Positions 9,108-17,700 of a DNA stretch of 50,512 nt are shown here, piece after piece (within the stretch, counting starts at the first letter, position 1; every line of letters begins with the position of its first letter). Source of the stretch: Acidobacteriota bacterium (lineage in GTDB: Bacteria > Acidobacteriota > Thermoanaerobaculia > Multivoradales > J023); the NCBI GenBank assembly GCA_029263355.1, contig JAJCXQ010000616.1, forward strand, positions 1-50,512. The letters are read 5' to 3'. The position numbers were made by a program, and so were the translations under genes. Below the pieces are notes generated by a model that was not told the origin of the DNA, searched no databases, and worked only from the letters and a program-made list of their open reading frames with translations.

Positions 9108-10517
9108 ATGATGACTATAAAGCCTGAGCTTGCCCTACTCGCTCTCCTCACCCTCACCGCCAGCACGGCGTTCGCCGGCCCCATCGTGGTGCCGACCGCC
9201 GAAGGCCAGATCGGCGAGATGCCCGGCGTCGGAGACCAGCTTTTCGGCCCAAGCTTCGAGTCGATCCGTGGCCAGCGTGGCGAGCTGATCCTCGGCTCTA
9301 TCAGCGCCTTCGGCGGCGCAACGCCACCACCGCCCGAGTTCCAATTCTTAACGGACCAGATCCACGGAACCTCGAATCCAAAGCCGGTAGGTTCGATCAC
9401 GTCCCTGTTCGAATACCTCGAGAAATTGGGGCCCAACTCGAGCTACGCGCGCCTGTCCGACGACATGGGCGACTTTGTCGTCTTTAGCTTCGCGATTGAT
9501 GGCGGCTCAGTAGATTCAATCACTGTGCGCATCGCGGGCTACGACGAGACGGGAACCCCCCTCTTCCAAGGGCCTATCGCTGAGGATATTCCAACGTTCA
9601 CCGTGCTCCCGGACGCCAGATTCGCCAAGACGGGTGTCGCTGTCGACAACCAAGGACGCGCAACGGTTGCCTATACCGAGCTCAGCATGGCGGGCTTGCC
9701 ACGGGTCAGAGCAACGCGAGCCGATGCGGTGACTGGCGCGATCATCGATTTTGATTTCATCATCAACGACAACATTCGCGGCAATCCGGATGTCGCCTTG
9801 CTCGATCCCGCCGGCAACCGTCTGATCATCGCTACCGAAGAGCTCACTGCCGCCCCCGGCATCAAAGGCAACATCGTGGATTTCTCGGGCGGAACTCCTG
9901 TTGTTCTTCCCGAGTTCGTGGTCAACAACACGGCTGCCGCTTTCGGCGACGTCAGCCCCGCCGTCGCAGCCGATCCTACTACTGGTATGTTCACCGTGGC
10001 TTGGGAGCATGTCACCGCCGCGCAAGGTGATCCAATCGACGTACGCGCGCGTCGTTTCGACTCGATGGGCAACCCGGTCGCTGGCGACTTCCGAGTCAAC
10101 ACGACGACCGCCAATGCCCAAGCACAACCCTCGGTCGCCTACGGGCCCGATACTCTGTCGGCGATCGCCTGGGCTGGGGATTCAACCATGCCGATGGGCG
10201 TCAATGACCTCGATGTCTTCCTGCAAGTTTACGATCCGTCCGGCAACCCGATCGGTGGTGAAGTCAAAGTCAACACCTTCGACACCAACACCCAAGATCG
10301 ACCGGCGGTTCGTTTTCTGCCGGATCGAGACGCTTCCGGTCGGCCACAGGTTGCGGTGGCGTGGCGCGACGTCGGGAATTCCGGCGGCTTCAATCCCCGC
10401 GGCACCGGCACCAGCTACCGTTGCTTCTCGATCAACGGCTTCGAAGAGCAGGTACCCATCTTCGCCGATGGTTTCGAGTCCGGGGACACGACCTCGTGGT
10501 CGGATACGACTCCGTGA
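9108..10517 (+). CDS. secreted protein with C-terminal IFADGFESGD motif
   Basis: A 469-residue exported protein. The signal peptide (about 1-23) ends in TAFA before Gly. The body is beta-rich, with repeated phrases such as ARRFDSMGNPVAGDF and VYDPSGNPIGGEVKVN that resemble beta-propeller or FG-GAP-like blades in secreted proteins. It ends with VPIFADGFESGDTTSW, a short motif I recall as recurring at the C-termini of many secreted proteins of Acidobacteriota and some gammaproteobacteria. The start is set by GGGAAAAGGGA, about 6 bp before ATG 9108, and by the signal peptide. No enzyme motif is seen. Confidence 0.8.
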   Translation: MMTIKPELALLALLTLTASTAFAGPIVVPTAEGQIGEMPGVGDQLFGPSFESIRGQRGELILGSISAFGGATPPPPEFQFLTDQIHGTSNPKPVGSITSLFEYLEKLGPNSSYARLSDDMGDFVVFSFAIDGGSVDSITVRIAGYDETGTPLFQGPIAEDIPTFTVLPDARFAKTGVAVDNQGRATVAYTELSMAGLPRVRATRADAVTGAIIDFDFIINDNIRGNPDVALLDPAGNRLIIATEELTAAPGIKGNIVDFSGGTPVVLPEFVVNNTAAAFGDVSPAVAADPTTGMFTVAWEHVTAAQGDPIDVRARRFDSMGNPVAGDFRVNTTTANAQAQPSVAYGPDTLSAIAWAGDSTMPMGVNDLDVFLQVYDPSGNPIGGEVKVNTFDTNTQDRPAVRFLPDRDASGRPQVAVAWRDVGNSGGFNPRGTGTSYRCFSINGFEEQVPIFADGFESGDTTSWSDTTP

Positions 10518-10574
10518 GTCTGGTAGCCTTGGTCATTCGTCAACCTCACCAAGGCGCCGACTGAGCAAGAGCTT

Positions 10575-10615
10575 CTCCTGAACTGCGGCGCCCGCGGTCC
10601 CACGCAGTTCTGGAG
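10575..10615 (+). promoter_or_regulatory. hairpin whose 3' arm contains the M14 gene's Shine-Dalgarno
   Basis: CTCCTGAACTGCG (10575-10587) pairs with CGCAGTTCTGGAG (10603-10615), with one T-T mismatch and a 15-nt GC-rich loop. The last four bases, GGAG, are the ribosome-binding site 7 bp before the ATG at 10623. It is either an SD-sequestering element or the terminator hairpin of the upstream gene, though it has no T-tract. Confidence 0.65.
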
Positions 10616-10622
10616 AACGCAC

Positions 10623-13355
10623 ATGAACGTAGCTGGCCGATGTCTCACCTTGCTGGCTCTGATCCTTGGGTGCCCTCTGACCGCAGGGGCCCAGTCTATT
10701 CCAACCCCCGAGTCGGTGCTCCAAGCGAAGGTGGGAGACGACTTCTTTCTCGCCACCTACGAAGAGTCCATTGACTATTTCCAGCAGCTGGCTGCCGCCA
10801 GCGATCGCGTCGAGCTACGACAGATCGGCAAGAGCTCGTTCGGGCGGGATTGGACCTTGGCGATCGTCTCCTCCCCCGCCAATCTCGCCCGTCTCGATGA
10901 GATTCGAGCGACCGCGCAACGCCTCGCCCATCCCGAAGGCCTGAGCGACGACGAAGCACGCCGCCTGGCCCGCGAGGGTAAAGCGATTGTCCACATCGAC
11001 GGTGGTCTGCATGCGACCGAGGTGGCCCACGCCCAACACACCATCCAGCTCGCCTACGACCTGGCGACCGCCGACAGCGATCCCGAGCTCGAAGCCATCC
11101 TCGACAACGTGGTGTTGCTGTTGTGGCCGTCGATCAATCCCGATGGCCAGACGATTGTCGCCGAGTGGTATCGGTCCAATTTGAAGACGCCCTACGAAGT
11201 CTCGCCCCTACCGCGGCTCTACCAGAAGTACATCGGGCACGACAACAACCGCGACGGCTACATGCTCAACACCCATGAATCACGGGTTGCTACCCGGGTG
11301 GTTCGTGAGTGGGAACCGCAGATCCTCTATAACCATCACCAGACCTCACCCTTCCCCAGCCGCATCTGGATCCCGCCATTCGCCGAGCCGATCTCGGAAT
11401 TTGTCCATCCGCTGATGTGGCGCACCGTCAATCTGGTCGGCATGTCGATGGCTCAAGCGCTCGAGGAGCGCGGCCAAAAGGGCGCGGTGCACATGGGCAT
11501 CGGGTTCGATAATTGGTACCCCGGCTTTCTCGATCACGCCAACAACTTCCACAACGTCGCCGCCTTTCTCACCGAAACCGGCCTCTACCACTACGCCACT
11601 CCGCACTTTTACACCATCGAAGATTTCCCGGAAGAGTCGCGTGATTTGCGCCCCCAATCCCTTTATGCCAGCCCATGGGAAGGCGGCTGGTGGCGGCTGC
11701 GGGATGCGGTCGACTACATGCTGACCGCCTCGATCTCGGTGCTCGACGTTGCCGCTAAATACAAATTCGACTTGCTGTACAACCGCTACCAGGCCGGCCG
11801 CGACGTGATCGCTGCGTACCGACAGGATCCACCCTTCGCCTACTTCGTGCCGCAAGAGCAGCGCGACCCTGTGGCTGCGGTCGAAATGCTGCGGCGCCTG
11901 GCGTTCAACGGCATTGAAATCTCCCGACTCACCCGCCAGGCTGCCTTCGAAGGCCAAACCTACCCCGCCGGCACTTGGGTGATTCCGATGGATCAGCCCT
12001 TCGCCAACTTTGTGCGCCAGCTGTTCGCCGTCCAGAGCTATCCCGATCTAAGGCAATATCCGGAGGGCCCCCCGGATCAACCCTATGACGTCGCCGGCTG
12101 GACGTTGCAATATCAGATGGACGTCCACGTCGTGGCCGCAACTTCCCCCTTGGATGACGAGATCCGGGACGCCCTCGAACCCATGAGCGGGTCGGCGTTA
12201 CCCTGGAATTCGACAACCGCTGACGCCTCGTTATTCGACAGCCCCCGCGGGGTCGGATACGACAGCCACAGTGTCGCCACCGCGATCACTCCACCAGCGG
12301 GACAGACGACGGGCTCGGGACCCGCTCTTATCCTCGATCTGGCGCAGAACAACAGTTACCGCGCTCTGAATCAAGCCTGGGCAACCCGCGCCACCGTCTC
12401 CTTCGTCCCGGGCCGAGCTGGTGCGCAGGGCAAAAGTGGCACCAGCGGCCACTACACCATCACCGGCCTGAACGAAGCCGACAGCCGTGCCATGGTGCAC
12501 GATCTCGCCTTGCAAGCCAAGCGCTCCGGTTCCAACGGCCCGCGCCTGCCGCAACCGCGCATCGCGCTCTACAAACCCTGGGATCCGAGCATCGACGAGG
12601 GCTGGACCCGCTGGTTGCTCGAGCGTTACGACTTCGACTTCACCAACCTCACCAACGCACAAATCGTCGCCGGTAACCTGAGCAGCCACTTCGATGTCAT
12701 TCTCATCCCCGATATCGAGTCGGACGACATCCTAGGAGGTTTTGCCAAGGGCAGCGTGCCGCTGCGTTACGTGGGAGGCTTGGAGGGAGCTGGCGTTCGC
12801 GCCATCGACGCTTTCGTCCGTGCCGGCGGCACTCTCGTGACCCTCAATCAGAGCACTTCGTTCGCCATCGAGCAGCTGCATCTACCGGTGAGGAACGTCG
12901 TCGCCGATCTCGAGCCAACCCAATTCTACATGGGCGGCTCGATCCTCGAAATGATCGTCGACCCGTCCCACCCGGTGATGGCCGGCATGCCGGAACGCGC
13001 CAAAGTTGTTGTCGACAATAGCCCAGTCTTCACCACCACCGAAGCCTTCGAAGGCGCCGTCCTGGCCAAATATGCCAAAGCTGGATCTCCCTTGTTCTCC
13101 GGCTATCTGCTCGGCGAGCAACACCTCCAAGGTTACGCCAGCGCCCTCGACGTCCGCCACGGCAAAGGTCACGTGATCCTGCTCGGTCTGCGGCCGCAAT
13201 GGCGAGGGCAGCCTTTCGGCACCTTTCGCGTCCTCTTCAACGCCGCGTTCTACACCTCGCAGCTGGCGGCCCTGGCCGAGCAAGAATCGACGTTCTGGTC
13301 TGCGCCTGCGGTCGCGTCCGAAGTACCGGACGACAGCGAAGCCAGTGACGACTAG
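10623..13355 (+). CDS. secreted M14-family zinc carboxypeptidase
   Basis: A 910-residue exported metallopeptidase. The signal peptide (1-23) ends in AGA. The M14 zinc ligands are His130 and Glu133 (GGLHATEV) with a second histidine about 108 residues later (YNHHQ, 238-239). NPDG (172-175) and NNRDGYM (208-214) fit the substrate-binding loop, and LTETG near 314 carries the likely catalytic glutamate. The C-terminal half (about 570-880) is an additional domain. The size and layout match large acidobacterial M14 peptidases that probably cleave peptides in the periplasm. It meets the following gene tail to tail with a 6-bp gap. Confidence 0.93.
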   Translation: MNVAGRCLTLLALILGCPLTAGAQSIPTPESVLQAKVGDDFFLATYEESIDYFQQLAAASDRVELRQIGKSSFGRDWTLAIVSSPANLARLDEIRATAQRLAHPEGLSDDEARRLAREGKAIVHIDGGLHATEVAHAQHTIQLAYDLATADSDPELEAILDNVVLLLWPSINPDGQTIVAEWYRSNLKTPYEVSPLPRLYQKYIGHDNNRDGYMLNTHESRVATRVVREWEPQILYNHHQTSPFPSRIWIPPFAEPISEFVHPLMWRTVNLVGMSMAQALEERGQKGAVHMGIGFDNWYPGFLDHANNFHNVAAFLTETGLYHYATPHFYTIEDFPEESRDLRPQSLYASPWEGGWWRLRDAVDYMLTASISVLDVAAKYKFDLLYNRYQAGRDVIAAYRQDPPFAYFVPQEQRDPVAAVEMLRRLAFNGIEISRLTRQAAFEGQTYPAGTWVIPMDQPFANFVRQLFAVQSYPDLRQYPEGPPDQPYDVAGWTLQYQMDVHVVAATSPLDDEIRDALEPMSGSALPWNSTTADASLFDSPRGVGYDSHSVATAITPPAGQTTGSGPALILDLAQNNSYRALNQAWATRATVSFVPGRAGAQGKSGTSGHYTITGLNEADSRAMVHDLALQAKRSGSNGPRLPQPRIALYKPWDPSIDEGWTRWLLERYDFDFTNLTNAQIVAGNLSSHFDVILIPDIESDDILGGFAKGSVPLRYVGGLEGAGVRAIDAFVRAGGTLVTLNQSTSFAIEQLHLPVRNVVADLEPTQFYMGGSILEMIVDPSHPVMAGMPERAKVVVDNSPVFTTTEAFEGAVLAKYAKAGSPLFSGYLLGEQHLQGYASALDVRHGKGHVILLGLRPQWRGQPFGTFRVLFNAAFYTSQLAALAEQESTFWSAPAVASEVPDDSEASDD

Positions 13356-13361
13356 ACCTGG

Positions 13362-14135
13362 CTAGCGATGTCGTCTCAGAAGACGACTCGCGACACCGGC
13401 GAGGAGCACAACCAACATCGCCAAGCCTCCGACACCCAGAGTCGGCACGTCGAGCGCGGTGGCAAAACTCGAACGCCCCCGGACCATCAGCGCTCGGTGC
13501 TGCCGGAAAATCGGATCGAGTGAGTCGAGAACACTCGCCCACTCACCCTCCGCCCGATCGTCGCGAAAGAAAACCTCCACCGGCTCGATGCCTTCGGTCG
13601 AATCTGCGCACACGAAGAAAAAACGGTCAACCGACGCATTCCAACGCGCGCCGATATACGACGGTCCAACCGGAATCCGGACCCCACGCACATCCACTTC
13701 GGTGAATGACTCTGTGATCCCCTTCGGTTCGACAGTAGAGCTCGCCGAGACAACGGCGTAGGGAAACGGCGCCGGCTGGCCATCCACGTCGCCGTAGAAC
13801 ACCACTTCAAAATCGATGTCGTCATCAGCCGTCGTTCGGATCCAACAGATACATACCGACTCGAGATCGCGGGTCGGAAACAGCGTCGTGCTGAAACGCT
13901 GCACGAACTCTCCCTCGATCACACTCGGCACCCAGCCGTAACCGGTTTCGGCAGTTCCGTCGTCGAGGATCACCCATCCCTCTTCGACGGTGCCGTTGCA
14001 AGCTTCCTCGCCCTCGCCCTGCGGCGCCACCAACGAAGAGGACGGAGCGATCGGCTGAGCGCGGAGAGTGATGCCCGGGACCAGTATCAAGGCAGCCATC
14101 AGTGTGAGCAGTGTTCGTTGGAGTTCGAGGGTCAT
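13362..14135 (-). CDS. exported protein with IPTL-CTERM-like sorting tail
   Basis: A 257-residue protein with a signal peptide (about 1-26, ending LRAQ) and a beta-rich body with several cysteines. Its C-terminus is VPTLGVGGLAMLVVLLAG followed by basic SRLLRRHR. The order [IV]PTL, hydrophobic helix, arginine-rich end is that of the IPTL-CTERM/PEP-CTERM class of protein-sorting signals. AAAGGACGAAC precedes the ATG. The cargo domain is not recognised. Confidence 0.78.
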   Translation of the reverse strand: MTLELQRTLLTLMAALILVPGITLRAQPIAPSSSLVAPQGEGEEACNGTVEEGWVILDDGTAETGYGWVPSVIEGEFVQRFSTTLFPTRDLESVCICWIRTTADDDIDFEVVFYGDVDGQPAPFPYAVVSASSTVEPKGITESFTEVDVRGVRIPVGPSYIGARWNASVDRFFFVCADSTEGIEPVEVFFRDDRAEGEWASVLDSLDPIFRQHRALMVRGRSSFATALDVPTLGVGGLAMLVVLLAGVASRLLRRHR

Positions 14136-14332
14136 GTTCGTCCTTTCGTGACGTTGGACGCACTCTACCTCAGAGTCGACGGCTCAACCGATTCACCGGT
14201 CGTTTCGAACGTCGAATCCCAACGGATCGACAAATAACCAACTTTCTTGCCCCAACTCCACAGATCGGACGGACCGTTTACGTCTTATGTAGATCGAGAC
14301 CTTTTCAACATGAAACCAAAGGAGACCAAGCC

Positions 14333-14779
14333 ATGTGGAAACGTTCTGGATCAGCCAATCGATCAGTCACCGGATCACCCAAACTCGCCAGCATCGCAGC
14401 CTATCTTCGTGCTCAACACGACCGAATCAGGAGTCCCCTGCATTCGATCGAATACAAACTCTTCCAGCGCAAACTCGGTAATGGTCCCGCCAAACTCGAC
14501 CCTCGGCCACTCTTCGAGATTGCCGATGACCCGACCAAGGACCGCCCGAGCGACCTCTGCCATCTCAATCGGATCGGCGATCTGCTAGCTCGAGCCGGAC
14601 GGATCGAGCCAGGGATCGCTTTGTTCGAACGCGTGGCTCGCGCTTATGCCGAAGACGGATTCTGGGCCAAAGCCATCGCCATCTACCGCAAGATCCTGCG
14701 TTACGACCCGGGCCGGCAGGATATCGAGACTCAGCTGGCTTTCCTGTATCAACGCAGCGGCTTGCCGATCGAAGCGTGA
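14333..14779 (+). CDS. small TPR-like protein
   Basis: A 148-residue soluble protein. The N-terminal half is basic. The C-terminal half (about 80-145) has two TPR-like helix pairs, including GDLLARAGRIEPGIALF and IYRKILRYDPG. The start is fixed by a strong AAAGGAG 9 bp before ATG 14333; the reading frame stays open upstream but without coding character. It ends 12 bp before the end of the convergent RND gene. No catalytic role is seen. Confidence 0.82.
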   Translation: MWKRSGSANRSVTGSPKLASIAAYLRAQHDRIRSPLHSIEYKLFQRKLGNGPAKLDPRPLFEIADDPTKDRPSDLCHLNRIGDLLARAGRIEPGIALFERVARAYAEDGFWAKAIAIYRKILRYDPGRQDIETQLAFLYQRSGLPIEA

Positions 14780-14791
14780 CGCGGGATGGGA

Positions 14792-17700
14792 CTAGCCTTC
14801 GTGGACGTGTTCTGCTTCTGAGCCAGCATCAACGAGCTGCGCGACATCAGCACCGACGGCCAGATCGAGCTCGAACCCAGCGCGTAAAATCTCGAGGCGC
14901 GCCAGGTCATTCTCCGTACGCTGTCGACGGAGGGCGGCTTCGGCGTCGAGCAGATCGTTGATGGTGGCACGGCCGACCCGATGGCGTTCGCGCTCCACGC
15001 GCAGGGTCTCGGAGGCCAACTCGACGCCGCGACGCCGGACACGGACGGTGGCGTTTGCTGTTTCGAGCCGCGACAAAGCATCCCTTACTTGTAACGCGAC
15101 CCCATGACGAAGCTCCGCCAGGTCCGCATCAAGAGCCTCGTGCTCGGCTTCGAGAGCGGCGATGCGGGGCGCACGGGTGCCGGCGGCGAAGGGACTCCAG
15201 CGGACTCCGATCCCGCCTTCGATCAACTCTTCAGGGCGGAACGGATCGCCGTCCGAGGTGAGCCAACTGGCCCGGGCCGAGAGTCGAGGGAGACGTTCGG
15301 CCCGCACTGCACCGATCCGAAGGTCGAGGGACCGGAGCTGGGCGGACAATGCCGCGATGTCGGGGCGAGTCGCCAAGGCTTCCGCGATCAGGGCAGCGGC
15401 CCCTCTCGAGACCACCTGGGATCCTTGTCCACTGAGCTCTTCAGAGCCGTCCTGCTTTGGCTCTGCCGGGCCGTCATGACCAACGACGCGTCCGAGGTCG
15501 TAAACCGCAACGTTGCGTCGATCTTGCAACACCTGCTGATCGAGCCGCGCTGATTCGAGATCCAGGCGGACCTTGAGCGCCTCCGCTTCAAGGGTCTTGC
15601 CAGCTTCGACTCGCTCTTCGACCTCTCCCAGGCTAGCTTCGAGGCTATTGATGAAGGCTACCGTGGATCGCAAATTTGCGTCGATCGCGAGGAGTTGCAA
15701 GTAGCTGCGAGCGGCCTCGGTAGCGAGTTGTTGACGGATCCGTATGGCTTGGTGGGCGGCGGCGGTGGCGTCTGATCGGGCCGCTTTGGAGCGGTAGAAA
15801 AGCTGCGCCGGATCCAACAGTGGCTGCACAATCTCGAGGGTCGTCGCGGTCGAGGTACGGTCGCCGAGGGCAAGATCGCCCAGCGGAGTGGAGAACGCGT
15901 AGTCACGATCACGACGCGCGGCGTCGAACGCGACGCCGACCGTCGGCAAAATCGCTGACCGCCGCGCCACCCGAGCAGTCTGTCTCGCCGCTTCGGTGCG
16001 GTGCTCCGCGGCGCGGTGTCGTGGCCGGTTCAGAGCACGTTGTACAGCTTCGTCCAGAGTCAGAGCGAGAGGCTCAACAGCGGGTGACATCTGCCCGGGT
16101 GTCGCCGGCTGGTCGTTGACCGGTCGTGCCTCTGTTGACAGAGTTGCGAGGCATACCGCCAAGACCGCGGCCGCTCCTAGCGCTGCCCGGCGCCGAGCGA
16201 AGATCCCCCTTGGCCCCTCGCGGGGAGTGAAAAGCACCTTGTAGAGAGCCGGGATGACCAACAAGGTCAGCAGGGTCGAGGCCATCAAACCCGAAATGAT
16301 CGCCCATGCCAGCGGTGGCCAAAGGGTTGTCTCCGAAAAGGCCAACGGCAGCAGGCCGGCGACGGTGGTCATCATCGTCAGCACGATCGGGCGGGATCGC
16401 CGTCGTACCGCCTCAGCCAGCGCTTTCTCCAACGGAAACCCTTCGCCGCGCAACGACTCGATCACATCAAGCAGAACGATGGCGTTGTTGACGACGATGC
16501 CAACCAACGAGACGACGCCCAACATCGACATGAACCCGAACGCCTGACCGCTCAAAAGTAAGCCTGGAACCACCCCGACAGCAGCTAGCGGCACGGTCAC
16601 CAAAACAATCCCCACCCGTCTAAAGGAGTTGAACTCGGCGAGCAGGAAAAACAGCAGAAGCAACAGTCCCAGCGGCATGGCTCCGAGGATCGCGGCATTG
16701 GCTGAGCCGGACTCCTCGAGCTCGCCAGCAAGCTTCAGACGAACCCCTGGTGGCAGATCGTGGGAAGCCAGTCGAGGTTCGAGCTCGGCGAGCACGTGAT
16801 TCGACGTGACACCTTCAGCGAGCTGTGACATGACCTTGACCGAACGACTGCGTTCGAAGTGGGAAATGGCGGCGGGACGCCACTCGACCTGCAACCGCGC
16901 CAATTCCGATAGCGGCACGGGCTGTCCACCGGGCGCCGCCATATCGATGGTCGCCAAATCGGCGACGGGAAACTCCTGGCCGGCAGAAGAACGCACCACG
17001 ATGGGAATGGGATCTTCGCCGACTCGATATTGTCCGATCTCGGTCCCCAGCGTGCGGCCACGCAAGACGGCAGCGACGTCCGAGCGCGACAGTCCGTGGC
17101 GACCCGCGGCGGCATCGTCGATCTCGAACACCACCGATGGCACCCCAAGCCCGAGATCATGTCGAGTGTCGCGGGTACCCGCTATCTGGCGCAGCTCGGC
17201 GAGTACAGCGTCAGCTGCCGTCTCCAGGTCCTCGAGGTCCGCCCCTAGGACGCGAACTTCGATCGGCGCCTCGATCGGCGGCCCTTGCTCCAGCCGACGG
17301 GCCACCACTTCGACCTCCGGCAGCTCCCGTCGAGCGTAGTCACGTGTCCAGACGATCAATCGCTCGACCGCGTCCAAGCTAGAAACCTCAGCGAGCAACT
17401 GAGCTCGATGGGGACTGTTGGGTTGGCTGAGCAGGTTGTAATAGAACTTTGGCGCCGCCCGGCCGACAAAAGACGCCACCGACTCGACCTCCGAGTGCGC
17501 CGCCAAAGCCGCTTCGAAACGCCGGGTCACGGCGTCGGTCTCTTCCAGATGGGTGCCCTCGGGCATCTCCAAGCTGGCGACCACAAGGGTACGGTCCGCG
17601 GCCGGGAAAAACTGCTGATCGAGCTGACCCGCGGCAACCAGAGTGACTAGCAGTAGCAACGCCGCTCCGGTCAACACCCATCGGGGTCGACGCACCGCCA

